In this document: positions 12,681 to 25,629 of the stretch, in pieces
Position numbering within the stretch: position 1 is the first letter of the stretch
Layout of the letters: each line of letters starts with the position of its first letter
DNA from: Moringa oleifera
Taxonomy: Eukaryota > Streptophyta > Magnoliopsida > Brassicales > Moringaceae
Assembly: GCA_021397835.1 (NCBI GenBank)
Contig: JAJFZO010000034.1
Span: forward strand, 4,590,501 to 4,654,500
Direction of reading: 5' to 3'
DNA: 64,000 nt
Made by a program: the position numbers and the translations under genes
The notes under the pieces: model-generated
The model's database searches: none
Told to the model about the DNA's origin: nothing
Seen by the model: the letters and a program-made list of their open reading frames with translations, nothing else

Positions 12681-13380
12681 TTTGGACAATAAGAAAATCA
12701 TCTTAAAACCCATGAGGTTGGGATTTTAACATGTAAACACTTAATTAGGACTTATAAAGTTAACTAACACAATTTCCAAAGAGTTTTTAATTTATTTTGT
12801 CTAAAAAGTTAAAAATATTAAGAAAGAAAATATAATCATTAATGTAAAATGTTGGTAATGTTGGCACATGAATCGAAGGTTACACAGAGTTATACCATAC
12901 CATTTGTAGATTGTAACGATCAAAGGAATCCAACAAAAACAAAAAAGAGAGAGAAAGAAATTGCTTGTGTTAGTGGATTTTATAAACCCTTACTCAAAAA
13001 TTAATTTTGAGTTTACGATGAATTTAAAGATAGTTAAAGTGTGTCATATGTACAAATTCATTATAAACCTATGGCAAATATGTGTACATTGCACATATAA
13101 AGATTGTGTTAATAAAATATTTTTTTTCAAAATAAGACTACAGTAACTTCATGGATGTTATACATATTGGAAAAGTTATGGTGATGAATGAAAATTTTTA
13201 ATAAAGAATAAAATAACATTTTTATTTTTATTTTTCAAAAGTTGCGTCTATTCTAAATAAATATATTGTTTGGAAACAATATATGAAAAATCAAGTCTCT
13301 TTAAGGTGGCATCTTTCCAAGCCACCTTTTGATTTTTATAGGCACATATAAAATTCATTTTCAAGCACTTCAAAATTCAA
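12680..13380 (+). repeat. Direct repeat, copy A (~700 bp)
   Basis: Aligns by eye with 16750-17464 over most of its length. Shared blocks include 'GTTTACGATGAATTT' (13011 and 17127), 'GTGTGTCATATGTA' (about 13040 and 17155) and 'AATCAAGTCTCTTTAAGGTG' (about 13290 and 17386), ending in CACTTCAAAATTCA in both. Copies differ by many substitutions and indels, so this is old. It may be a pair of long terminal repeats of a non-autonomous retroelement or a plain segmental duplication; clear TG..CA ends and a primer-binding site were not found. Confidence 0.6.
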
Positions 13381-15860
13381 AAGCTATGGGAGCTAGGGTT
13401 GGCTCGATTTTTAGAAGAATTATTTAGAACTATTCCAATTTTACATCAAGTATATTGGCTTGGATCCTCAACATCAGGTCAACCTTGATGGAATAATGTA
13501 GAGTGGCAGTTTGCGGCAAACTTCATCTATAAATTTAGGGTTGGCCTTGAAAGCAACACCTCTAACTCTCAAGCCTCCTCAAGGCCAAGTTGGTAGCCTT
13601 TCTCTTAACCTAATTTTCAAGATTCCTCGAGCATTTTATCGGTTTGTATATTATGCTAGATAGCTAGGTCTTTTTTCACCTTGTTAACTTTGACGTCAAT
13701 ATTTTTTTCTCATGTTTTTAAGCTCAAGATTTACCAACTTCAGGTATGTTTCCTACTTTACTATAATGTTCTTCAAATAGTCTATTTCAACTTGGAAGGA
13801 GAAAGCATGGTTTACAACACTGATTGTAAACTTATTCATAACAATGGATTCACATGGAATAACAAAGTCTATGACTGTAATAATAGTACCTTTTAATGGT
13901 AATTTGCATGCGCTAATTCACTTGAAAAAATGATAAGAAAAAAGAAAATAGCCTAAAGTTAGGAAAGACCCAATTTAAAGAGAAAAAATAAAAAGATAAA
14001 TGAAAAATCATAAATCATAAATCATAAATAAGAGCACCAAGTGAATTTGTCAAAAAAGACTTAGTTATTTTCAACGAAAAATTTCTCCTTGTCAGTAAGT
14101 AGAATTGATTCACTAACTAACTCATAGACCTTGGTAGTAGAATCAATGAAATTGATTGCCCTAGTGTTCCAATCAATGACAAACCATTCATAGGTAAAAA
14201 CAAGAGGCAAGATGAGATTTATCAAGGTAAGGCATCTATTATGCCTGGATCTTGAGGGAGACTCAGGTCTAGGTTCAAGACTATAGCAACCTCTTTCTCT
14301 CTGAGTTAAAGGGAGCAAAAGAAGATATGGAGGAGTAGTTGCATGTGGTGTTTAGTCGGGGCTAGTTTGGATTGTTTTTATGGTGGAGCAAAGGAAGGTG
14401 TTCAAGTCGGGGCTTGCCTCTTCAAATATTGGCATGCCATTTCCTTTAGAGTCTAGACTAATTTCATACTTGCTGAAGGAATGTGGTGGTTGGCTCAAAA
14501 ACATGCCTAAGGGCAAGTTGCATTTATTTTCAAAAAGCCTATTCATTTGCAAAGGTTTAAGCCTTTCATTTAAATGTCTTCAATCATTAAATTAACTTTT
14601 ATTTGCTATTGAATATTTATCATGCACTAATTTAAACAATTTACAACAAAAACGATGCACTCTTTTTTTTTTTTTTTTTGCGTTATTTAAGTATAACAGT
14701 CATTCTGTATCTTGATAATTTTTCTCATTTGGTAATTTTTTTATCTAATATGAATATAAAAAGTGTCTAAAAGGCTCATCCCACACAAAACTTGATATTA
14801 CTTTCTTTTATGGGACTTTTTTCTACCAAAAGATCATTTATTTTGTTATCAATGTCATCCCAAGTTTTTAAATCATATATGTCTTAATTTTGACGTATTT
14901 GATCTAATTCATCTTCCTTCACATTTATATCACCAAACACTTCAGTCAAGTTAATATCATTACTTTCTCTTAATTTTTTTATCTTTATTGATGAAATTTT
15001 CTTTCAACTGTTTCTGCTTATCTTTAACATATTGGCTCAATTTTTCTTGATTACTAGGTTGCTTTAATTCATTAACTGAATTCTCAATTGAAGAACTAGT
15101 TCTAAAAAAAATTATCAAAAGCATCTTTTTTAGTCTCTTATTTTATTTTATTTTTTCAACTTCCTGATTGATATTTTTTAGGAAACATGTTCATTTCACA
15201 ACTTCAAAACACATAATTAATTAAGAAAGCTAACAATGAAATAAATAGTCAAAACCAATAAAAAAGAAATAAAAAAAGAGCAATAAAACCTAATTTGTGG
15301 TTATCCAAATGATACTTCCGTCAATCACCAATACTTTCAATGTAAGACAAGAAAAGAAATTTACAAAGAATTAAAAGAAGGGAAAAAGATGTTTTAGTGA
15401 ATCTAGAGAAGGATTAGGAAAAAGAAGAGACAATCGATAGAAGAAAAAGAAGATGTTTACTAATGGTGAGTACTTTTCACTACTTTCTTGTTAATGTAAA
15501 ATTTAATTATTTTATTTTTACTTACCTAAGTTCAAATCATTCTAAATGTTTAAGCCCACAACGTTTTAAAAAAAAAAATTGATCAAAAACTTATAAAATT
15601 ATAAGTATATACACATGCTGGGGCCTCTAGATTAAAGGGCCCCCCAAATTTGAAAAGGCCCATGGTTGATCACTCCTGGAGCACAAACCAGGACCAACCT
15701 TGAAAGTTGCCATTGCTACTGCCCATCACCCTTAGGACATTACAGTTAACTACTTATCCCTCAAAACTTAAGTCTAAATTTCAACCTTTGAGAAATCAAC
15801 ACCAACATATGCTAAAACTTCTATATCATCAGCCATATTGAAAAATTACAAAAGTAAGGA
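13381..15860. other. Intergenic DNA between the direct repeats, no gene identified
   Basis: Contains short open frames (13681-13896 plus; 14061-14318 and 14352-14552 minus) without recognisable domains and long poly-T runs (14665-14680). If the flanking direct repeats are LTRs, this would be most of a ~3.4-kb internal region without detectable gag or pol. Confidence 0.4.
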
Positions 15861-16035
15861 TTCATTTAAAAATAATGCATGAACATTGCAATTAATAAAG
15901 AAACAATGAAATAATATATAAATCATGGAAATAATACATGAGCACTTTAAATAGTACATGAACAATGTATATGTTACATGAACAATAGAAATAATACATG
16001 AACACTTAAAATAATATATGAATACTTGAACTTAC
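15860..16035 (-). repeat. Minisatellite, inverted relative to 10640-10830
   Basis: Degenerate copies of AATAATACATGAACA (about 20-base period), the reverse complement type of the array at 10640-10830. Confidence 0.45.
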
Positions 16036-16749
16036 ATCTGGGTATGTAAAAATCAACAGATCTTGTCATACACTACCCCAACCTTATAAAACACATGAAA
16101 TACAACCAAAATTCTAAATATATACAAAAAAAAAAAGTGTTCTTATCCTCCTAAATTTGTCAAAGACAAAGGTCGAGATAGGAAAGAAATTTTATCACAT
16201 AGCTAAATATATAGTTACAGTTGCAAATTCTTGAAATATTGGCAAAGATATGTAGAACTCAATTGGAAAAATTAGTATTTCATGTATTATGCTAAGATCT
16301 ATCGAATAAGTTTAGAAAGAAAGAGAGGGAGCATGCGAAATAACGAAAATGAGTTTTTAATGATAAAAATCAAAAAATGCATCACATAAACCATGAAATC
16401 ATACCTATTAATTCAAAATCTTAACTTAAAACCCAACTATTCCAAATGATGAAGTTGGTATTCATTGAGATGAAAACCAAAGAAAGATGATTGCTCACTT
16501 AATGAAGAAAGAGAGAGAGAAAAAAAAACTTTTTAAGACAACGCTGAGAGGAAAGAGAATTTTTTCAAATTACTTGAAAAGGAGATAAAAAGTTTTGGTT
16601 ATTTTTGTGAAAAAAAAGGACAAAAAAGGTAATTTCTTCGATTGAGAAATAATCCAAGTAGATCTATTTGGAGCAATATAAGCATATTTTTTTATCTAAT
16701 AAAAATACACATTAGGCTTGAGCATGGACCTTGATAAGGTTTTGTTGTT
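16036..16749. other. AT-rich intergenic DNA, no gene seen
   Basis: No coding signal; A-rich and purine-rich low complexity (for example GAGAGAGAGAAAAAAAA near 16509-16527). Confidence 0.45.
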
Positions 16750-17464
16750 GGGCTTGGATAACAAGAAAGTCGTCCTAAAACCTATAAGCTTGGGATTTGA
16801 ACACTCGACTAGACTTATAGACTTGATTAACATAATTTTCAAAGATTTTTGATTTATTTTGTTTGAAAAGTTAAAAATATAAAGTATATAAATATATAAA
16901 TATTAAAAATTATATTATCATTAATGTAAAATGTTAATAATATTGGATTCATGAATTGAAGGCCACATAAAGTCATACCATACAATTTGTATATTGTAAT
17001 AACGCAAAGGAGTCCAATAAAGATTAAAAAGAAAAAGAAAGCATACTTTGTGCTTGTGTAAATGGATTCTATAGATCAAGATAAATGGATTCTATAAAAA
17101 CCTTCTTACTTAAAAATTAATTTTAAGTTTACGATGAATTTGAAAATTACTAAGGTGTGTCATATGTATAAGTTCACTATAAGATTATGGCAAATAACAT
17201 AAAAAGATTGTGTTAGTAAAAGATGATTTCTCAAATGAGACTATAGTAAATTAATGGATGTTATACATGTGGAAAAGTAATTGTGATGAATGGAAATTTT
17301 TAATAAAAATAAAATAATATTTTTATTTTTTTCTAAAAGATGCATATGTTTGAAATAAATATATAGTTTCGAAACAATATATAAAAAATCAAGTCTCTTT
17401 AAGGTGACATCTTTAATTTCTATAGATACTCCGCATAAATTCATTTCAAACACTTCAAAATTCA
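16750..17464 (+). repeat. Direct repeat, copy B (~700 bp)
   Basis: Second copy of the repeat at 12680-13380, in the same orientation, start-to-start distance about 4.07 kb. Open frames inside it are low-complexity and not conserved between the two copies. Confidence 0.6.
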
Positions 17465-19070
17465 TTCATTCATTTTTAAAATAAGTGCTCTTTTAATAAG
17501 AAAATATAATCATAAAATTTGTTTGTTATTCTCGTAAATTATGATTATTTTTATAGTAAAAGATCTTTGTATATGAAAAGACATCACCAAATATCTATTA
17601 GCACCAATTGATATGATCTTATTTTAAGAATACGCGGTCAAGCTTTGACCCTGATTTGACAAAATAAACAACATTGGTTACAAGGTTCTTATTATCAATT
17701 GATATTGAGGAGAAATTGAAAGATTTTAAAATTTTAAATGATGTTATAAAATTAAAAATAATAATAATAAAGAAATGAATACTAAACAGAGAAGGTAGAG
17801 AGACACTTGCAACACAATAACAAAAAAAAAGTAATTTTCTTTCATTCATCTATGTTCTTTTATCATCAACTCACAACTTTACATATTCTATATTTATAAG
17901 CATCTTCATCAACAATGACAAGATACAAATTAAATGTGTCATCAAATAGTATAATTAGTGTACATCATGAGGAGATGAAAGAGTAAAAAAATAGAGAAAT
18001 GTTACGAATGCCAAAAGTTGATAAACAAAAAGAATTTCTCTTTGGAAATGAGAGATGAATGGACATCCATAAACTGATTATAATATTTGTAATAAATTCA
18101 AGTAATTAACTGCTTATTATCCATAATTGGTTGTTGTTGTTTTTTCAAAGATATGTTAGGATGAAATGTGAAATAAAATTTTATTAACAATTGAATTTTT
18201 TATTTCGAAGTAATAAATATGTCCTTTAAACTCTTTGCCTTTATATATATATATATATTTGAGTGTAAATCATCTTGAGTTATTTATTTTATTTTTATGT
18301 ATGTTGACTTTTAGGATTCTTCATTCATGTTAATAATAAACATTTAATAATACATGAGCAACCGTAACTAAGTATTATATATAATCATGATTCATGACAC
18401 ATTGTACATATGTTTTGAAGCTACTAGAGATTTTTTATAGAAGTAATTTCAAAACGGATAATATTTATAATACAAACGAATTAATGCATCATAATATTTA
18501 TATTTATTAAGATAAAATTAAATATTATAAATTAATACCATATATGTGAACAAATTCGATCTTGAAAATCATGATGCTATATAAGGAAGCCCTTGGATCG
18601 ATCCCATATATCACCAGAAACCTATTAGTCAATAGGTAAGGCATTGACTCCTGAGAACTTTTGGATGCCTCTACCATAAAGGCTCCTCTAAAGCAAACAA
18701 TATTTACAACTGGAAGTGAGAAAAAATAAAACATTTGAGATGAATACTTTTTATTATTTTAATATTTAAATTTAATTTAAATATTTTTATTTACTCTTAT
18801 CACTTTTGACTTTTTAATTTTTATTAAAAATAAATTTATATTTAAATATTATTAGTTCTGATCCATTATAATTTTGATCAAACTAAACAAACTTCTATTT
18901 AGTCTGATTCTTCCTACTTTATTACTTCAGGTTGGATTTAATTTTTGTAAATCCAATTAAGGTCATCATTTGGACTTCAAACTAAACCCAACCTGTGCAT
19001 GATTGGACAGTTGATGTCCTTAATTATATTAGATTCTAAAATCATGTAAAGAAGGAGGCTAAACCTCTTT
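17465..19070. other. AT-rich intergenic DNA, no gene seen
   Basis: No recognised coding region or RNA gene. TA microsatellite near 18243-18259. Confidence 0.5.
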
Positions 19071-19074
19071 CCTT

Positions 19075-19438
19075 TTATAAATCAGGTATTAGCGTCGGCT
19101 TTTGAGTGCAGATATAACATAAAAAATCACACAGTAATTAAGGTTGGGGTAAAGAGTTAAGCTGGTGTTCTTGATCAAAGAGGAAACAGAGATGGGTAAT
19201 ATGAAGAAGCCTAAAATCATATCAGTTCCATATCCAGTACAGGGCCATGTAACTCCCAATCTAAAGGGCCACGTTCCTTAGCCGAGGGTTCCAGCCAATA
19301 ATGGTCACCCCGGAGTTCATTCTTCGTCGGATCATTTCTTGTATCGATCAAGACTATGGAATTTCTTGCATGCCAATACCTACCGTTTGATTGCTGGCAT
19401 ACACACAACTTAGGTGGAATGCAAGCAAGCTGTTGAAT
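19075..19438 (+). pseudogene. UGT82A1-like pseudogene, plus-strand arm
   Basis: A truncated copy of the 5' part of the UGT gene at 6640-8505, now on the plus strand. It keeps the TATA context (TTATAAATCAGG at 19075-19086) and an ATG at 19192, then reads the usual N-terminal strand with 'PYPVQGHVTPNLK'. A deletion then shifts the frame and the reading ends at 19281. Exon-1 similarity continues out of frame to about 19375, jumps over a deletion to a piece of the exon-1 end ('TACCGTTTGATTGCT'), and finishes with intron-like sequence (about 19405-19435) that matches the intact gene's intron near 7865-7895. It abuts the opposite-strand arm at about 19439. Confidence 0.8.
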
Positions 19439-19875
19439 CAGAAATAAGGCCTAATATGCCGGGTATGGCAGCGATCAAGCGGTAGATAGCAAGCATGCAT
19501 GCCCAGAATCTGGCAGCCGGGACACCACATCGATTGGCTGCCCGGCTAGCCCTTGAGGCTAAACTCTACCATCATCATGAAAGAGCCTCTGCAAATGAAT
19601 CGGCATAGTTTCTTCCATTGCCTTCTCAATGCAAAAGAAGTCACGAGGCCCTTTCCCGACAAAGCCATCCGGTTTCCGCATGCAAGAAATTCCATCTTCC
19701 GGATCGATACAAGAAATGATCCGACGATGAATGAACTCTGAAGTGACCATAATAGGCTGGAACCATCGTCTGAGGGAGCTGGCGGCCAGCTTTAGCATGG
19801 GAGTAACATGGTTCTGTGCTGGATACGGAACCAATATTATTTTAGGCTTCTTCAATTGCACTTGGTAATGCCCAT
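19439..19875 (-). pseudogene. UGT82A1-like pseudogene, minus-strand arm
   Basis: Second broken copy of UGT exon 1, on the minus strand. The original start corresponds to the ATG at 19875, but a small insertion right after it shifts the frame to a stop within eight codons. Downstream (19861-19559) a long exon-1 reading is still present, including 'PYPAQNHVTP' and 'FIHRRIISCID' and the 'GPRDFFCIEKAMEE' region. A further deletion and frame change lies near 19565-19570, before the segment corresponding to the catalytic Asp region and the end of exon 1 (to about 19439). Exon 2 and the PSPG box are absent. Together with the plus-strand arm this forms a convergent inverted repeat. Confidence 0.8.
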
Positions 19876-20420
19876 CTCTCCTCTCTTGGCTAGCTAATTT
19901 TTGTGTGTATTTCCAATGTTTGGTGAAGCACAGACCTGATTTATAGGCTTTAACGGATTTGGGTTAATGGGGCATATATTATGGGATCTTAAGGTGGGTA
20001 GGTCAAAAGACCAAGCTTCTTTTCTTCTTTGATTAAAAGCTAATTAGTGCAAGTTAGGGTAGAGGGCACCAAAGGCTTTTGTAAAGTGAAGGATGGGGAG
20101 GATTTTGTACACACGCTGGAATGTCATGCTCTTTTGGCCTACTTCACTAAAGGAACTAGTGGAAGAGCAACGTTGGCTGCTCATTAACAAGGTATCCAGA
20201 ACAATAATATGTTTTTAGACAACCGACAAGGAGCACTTAGAATTTCAGTGCGAAGAATGATGGGAACAAAAGCCGACGAAAGAATGCATGGAACATGTGC
20301 AAAACGATCAAAATTTGATCGTTTTGTTAATTGTGGGAAGCAACATCCACCAAATCTCATTTAATTCTTTGAGAGAAAAAAAGTGATAGTCACTCATGTA
20401 GGCCATTGTCTATCTTCTTA
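19876..20420 (-). promoter_or_regulatory. Duplicated UGT promoter region feeding the minus-strand arm
   Basis: Homologous to 8506-9256 over most of its length, including the TATA element (about 19940-19947 on minus). It could still drive transcription of the minus-strand pseudogene arm. Confidence 0.55.
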
Positions 20421-20920
20421 GCCATCTCCACCCTCAGAGCCTCGCTCCTTGTTATTCATCTGAAAATTAATTGACAATTAAAAATATATATAATATATAT
20501 TGGCTATTTTTTAATGAAAAATAATGTTAGAATATTTTTAAAAAATTTATAACGACATCAATAAAAAATTAATTCATAATTTTAAAAAAAGAAAATAAAT
20601 TGTTATTCTTCCAACAATTTTCTAACAAAAATGCTGTTAAAATATTTTTGAAAATTTTTTAACTATATTTTGGATGAAAAATTAATTAATAGTATAATAA
20701 AAGTATAAAAATTAATTAATATTTTTATCTATTTTTTCAACAGAAAAATACCATTGAAATATTTTTCAAAATAAATTAGTATTTTTCAATGATTTTTTTC
20801 ATAGAAAATACGTTTGAAAAATTATTGTTGTCAAAAATAAATTTTTCATAAAAATTAAAGAAACTTCTAACGAAATTCTTTTTTGTTGGAAAAATGATGT
20901 TTTCTTGTAATGATAAGAGT
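20421..20920. other. AT-rich intergenic DNA, no gene seen
   Basis: Low-complexity AT-rich sequence with repeated AAATATTTTTGAAAA-type words; similar words recur at 25390-25625. Confidence 0.45.
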
Positions 20921-22080
20921 TTGACAAGTTGATATAATTCTTACCCTAAATTGAGAAGAACAATGGGTATATGAGTGTAGTTTTGGTGCATCAAAAAACC
21001 AAAAAAAGTGAATGTGCAATACAAAAGTAAATTGAAGAATAATTAATTCACTTCAATCTAATTAATCCAAAGTAAATATGGGAAACATAAAACCAAATGC
21101 AAGGTGACACAAAGCCAAAGAGTATACATAAGAGTATTGGCAGAAAGGCATATTAATTCTTACCTTAAATTGAGAAGAATGATGGGTACTATAGATTAGT
21201 GTATAGCTAGTGCATCCAAAAATTTAAAAAAAAAAAAAAGGAAAATTGAATTACAGAAATACACAATGAAAACCAAATAATAATTAATTAACATTAATAA
21301 TAATCAATGTCAATCTAATTAATCCAAAGAAATTATAAGAAATAAAAATAAAAACCAATTATACATACCACAAAACCAAAGAGTTTAAATAAGAGTATTA
21401 ACAAGAAAGAATAATTCTTGCCCTAAATCAAGAAGAATGATGATTGTAGATGAGTGTAGATCGAGTGCATCAAAAAAACCCAAGTAAAAAAAAAAAAGAA
21501 TTTGCAGACAATACATAATAAAGAAGAAAATCAAATAATAATTTACATCAATACTATAAATTATTAATTTTTATTTCTGCTACAAAAGACTTGTAGTTCT
21601 TTCAATCTAAAAAGTAATTATTAGGATTTCACAAAGAAAAATGATTTGTATAACCAAACTATATGCGGAGTTTATAGTGATTTTAAAATCAAATCGTATC
21701 AAATTTATCAATCTTATAAGATTTAAAATAACTATAAAAAATAAAAAATAGAAAAAATTATCATTAACTTAAAATTTAAAAAATAACTTAATTATGAGTA
21801 AATAAATAAAAACTTAATATCCAATATATGTATATACACGTGTGTGTCTGTTTGAAACCCAATTTAAACACGCGAACGCTTGCGCCTCAACTTTAACGAG
21901 CGACAGACACCGCCTAAATTAATAAATACGTTAATTCCCTTATGTGTTTTGGATAACCAAGCCAATAAGAAAGTTACGCCACGTGTGACCGCACCCAGTC
22001 ATGAAATGGACACACGAGTCATATAGAAAAAGATTAAGGAAGATACGTATTGGGGGTTGGGTGGCTTCCGTGGTGTTCTT
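20920..22080 (+). repeat. Older duplicate of the CYSTM upstream region (orphan promoter)
   Basis: Aligns by eye, with gaps, to 25630-26560 immediately upstream of the CYSTM gene. Matching blocks: 'ATTCTTGCCCTAAATCAAGAAGAATG' type (21412 and 25900), 'CAATCTAATTAATCCAAAGAAA' type (21312 and 25806), 'GCCACGTGTGAC/GCCACGTGTCAC' (21978 and 26451), 'AATGGACAC.CGA' (22005 and 26480) and 'AAGATACGTAT.GGGGG' (about 22040 and 26536). The similarity stops near 22080 and no CYSTM exon follows. Within it a segment of roughly 240 bases is repeated in tandem (about 20930, 21150, 21400). Confidence 0.65.
21980..21987. promoter_or_regulatory. G-box/ABRE-type CACGTGTG in the orphan promoter
   Basis: CACGTG core conserved at the same relative place as 26453-26460 upstream of the CYSTM gene, while much surrounding sequence has diverged. 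Confidence 0.45.
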
Positions 22081-25020
22081 TGTTTCAACAACTTAGAATA
22101 TGTAACTTATTTTTTGTTTTTTATATAATTTAAAAGAATTAATATCCTTTAAGTGATGATAATGCAAAATAATATTATTATAATTTTATAAAAAAATTCA
22201 AATAAAATGAATTCTCAAATATTATTAGTATAAATTTATTTGATGAATTAAAACTTTTTTAAAAAATCACATTAAAAACAACTTTGAAATACTAAATTTT
22301 ATAAAATAAAAAATAAATTTGTTTTCAAATGCATGAATTGTTCATAAAATTATATTAACAATACTTGTAACAATTGTTAATGCCAAAATACGTTTTTCAT
22401 ATTTAAAATAAAAAAGATCTTACCCATGTTTATAATAATAATAATAATAATAATAAATAATAATAAAGTAAATTTATGATAAAGAACCCTAGTCGAGCAA
22501 ATCATCCTAACTCATAACAAAACAGAACTCGTTTAAATTTTTTTTTTTTTTTTTTTTACGTTCATGATGTGTACTATATACCTTTTTACGATAATTGAAT
22601 GAATTTGCATGACGATTTTTTATATTAAGTAAATTTGTATTTTATGATATTCACTTTTGTTTTTTATGGTTATTCAAATACAAATAATTATATTAAAAAA
22701 AATTATTTTCCTTCACTTTGTGCTTGAGATGGGGTGATTTTAGGTTGGCATTTGAAAGTATGCAGATGGCATGAGGCAAAAGAGAATAAAGAGCAAGAGG
22801 GAAAACACAACAAAATCAATCTGTAAAGCAAAAAAAGAAAAAAATGTAAAAGAAAGAAAAAATAAAGGGAGAGCAAAAAAAGAGAAGCCGAAAGGAAAGG
22901 AAAAGAAAGGAAACAGAAAGCGAGAGATGCGAGGAATAATACCATTTGCTTATTAGAAGCTTTAATCTGAGTGTAAAAGCATAGTCGGCAAATGCTGGAG
23001 TGTAAAGGAAATAAAACAAGGTAGCTTAAATTCTTTGAAGATAAAGTATTGATGTAGCAGCCTCCATCACCCAAATAGAATCTTGATAAAATTTATAAAA
23101 AGTTTTAATTTTTATTTTATATAATTAAATTAATTATTATTTTTAAATATGATAAAGTGAATTAAAATTTACTAATTTAGATCAATTTAAATTTTATTAA
23201 AATATGTAAAAATTAAAAATATTTAAATTAGAGATTTTAAACAATAAATTTTAATTTAAAATTTTTCATATATATATAAAAATATATTCAAATCATCATC
23301 ATTAAAAGAATTAAAAAAATATAACACTAAAAATATGTATTTTTTTAATGTTATATTTTTTAAAATTTGAAAGAAAATTTTAAAAAATAACTTATGAGTT
23401 GGAAAATTGTTTGAATTTGTGTGATGAACTCGAAATGAAATGTGAAATTTATTTGAACTATTTTAAAGATATTTTAATAATAAAATATTTTTATTTTTAA
23501 AAATTATTTAAATTAATATTTAATTTCGATCAAATTGATAAATTAAGATTTTAATGTAAACTTTTTTAACATTAAGATTTATTTAGTCACACACTTTTAT
23601 GTAAACTTTACCTTATATATAATCTTTTGTGGCATTCATTTTCTTTTTAAAAAATTAAAATTTATATATTAATATAAAACACAATTAAAAAATTCAAGTA
23701 ATGATTTTAGAATTTCAAATTTAATATAAATATAGAGAGAAACAAAACTGTCTTTCAATGTGTATATATATATATAGCAACACATGAATCAATCAATGCA
23801 TACAATAATGTAAAATTCCAAAGGAAGAAAATGATGATTTCATTCAATTAGATGGGAAAAAATAGAATAAAATTAATTAATTAAAATTAAACATAAAATA
23901 TAAATTATGAATACATGATTTAAATACTTTTAATTAAATAATGAATAAATGCAATTGTACAAGCATATCTCATGTTTGGCTCAATCTTACCAAGAATTAA
24001 TTTAACATATGAATCAACAATTTCTAAATTAACATAATTTTTGATACTAGTGATGACATTAATATTAGGTGATTTTGATACTAGGGGAGAATCCAGAACT
24101 CGTTTGCAGGATGGCCTGTGAAATTTTGATAATATAAATATAATATTATTATAATTTAAAAATTTTCTCATTAGATTTCGCACTATCTCAAACTTAAAAT
24201 AAAGATATTTATGTCAATTAGATCAATAATATCTTTTTCAATATGACTGACTACATAATTTTGAAAAACATAATTATCAGTATTTAAAAATATTTTGATA
24301 AGTTTTATAATTAAAAAAAATTTAAAATTACAAATAAAAATAGGAAAAAACAAGGCTATGAATCCAAATCAAGACGAAGATTATGCGAAGAAGCTAGTAC
24401 TTATCTTATGATCCATGATACAAATGTGCATATTGATATTAATCTTGATTAGCTTTCTTTCTTTTTTTTCTTTTATGAATTCATGATATGTAATTTTATA
24501 TATGAAATGACAATTACTTAAATATCAATCTAATAAATTTGATTCTTTATGAATCGAATAGATAGTGAATAATATAGAGGAAAAAGTTAACAAAGAGCAA
24601 AAAAGTCAAGTCAAAAAAAGTCAAGAAAAGAAAAATAGTAAATATATCTAAATATTATTTTTATGAAAATAAATTTAACTCGAGTTATAATCATGATAGT
24701 CCTCTTATAGATATTCTTATTTGACACAAAATAACATGATTATTATATTTGTTTATAATTCATTAGTCATATTTAAGAGTGTATTGATTCATCTAAAAAA
24801 GTAATAATTATTTTTGAAAAATATCAATGATATTACCATTTATTTAAATTTTTTGATTAAATGATTTTAAAAATTATATTTAATATTTTTATTTTGAAAA
24901 ATATTATTTTAACAATTTAAGAAAATATGTGATATATGTGGACAGAGATTAATGTTATATCTCAAGATAGTACTAGAATACTATAAGAAGGATATGTTGT
25001 TTTCTTTTTTTTTTTTGAAG
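22081..25020. other. AT-rich intergenic DNA with microsatellites, no gene identified
   Basis: Contains an AAT microsatellite (about 22433-22465), a T run of about 23 bases (22535-22558) and a TA repeat (23763-23776). Open frames at 22703-23074 and 23920-24183 (minus) are composition-driven (Ser/Phe/Leu-rich or Ile/Asn-rich) and show no family match. Confidence 0.5.
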
Positions 25021-25330
25021 TTAAATGTTGTGCTATTAAGCTAAATGTGGTGTTCTGGAGATGAGTATGGTATTATCAAACTAAATTGTTAGTAATTGAA
25101 ATAAATAACAAGTTTTCGAGATAAATTACACGTTATGTCGAGCTAAATTGCTAGTTGTAGAGATAAATGATGCATAATTTTGGATTAAATTGATAATTAT
25201 CTAGATAAATTATATGTCATCTCAAGCTAGATTGTTAGTTATTGAGATAAATGATAAATCATTTTCAAGTTGAATTAAAATCATTGAGTTAAACTATGTT
25301 GTAGTTTGAGATAAATTGGATCGCAATCGA
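25020..25330. repeat. Degenerate repeat, CGAGCTAAATT / GAGATAAAT type
   Basis: About ten degenerate copies of a motif near TCGAGCTAAATTGTTAGTTATTGAGATAAAT; same family as the array at 1780-2340. Confidence 0.5.
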
Positions 25331-25629
25331 GTTAGTGCTACTCTGGTTTTGTGCATATTAAAAATAAATTATTATTATTTTCATAAATTTTCTAATGAAA
25401 ACTACCCCTGAAATATTTTTAAAAAAATTTCAACAATATTTTTGCTAAAAATTGATTAATAATTTGAGAAAATATAAAAATAAAGTAATATTTTTAAGTT
25501 ATTTTTTCAATGGAAAAATTTACCATTAAAATATTTTTAAAATATGTTATTATTTAATAATTTTTTAATAAAAAATATTTTTGATAAAAATAAATTTTAC
25601 GTAAGAATTTTAACAAATAATTTTTTGTT

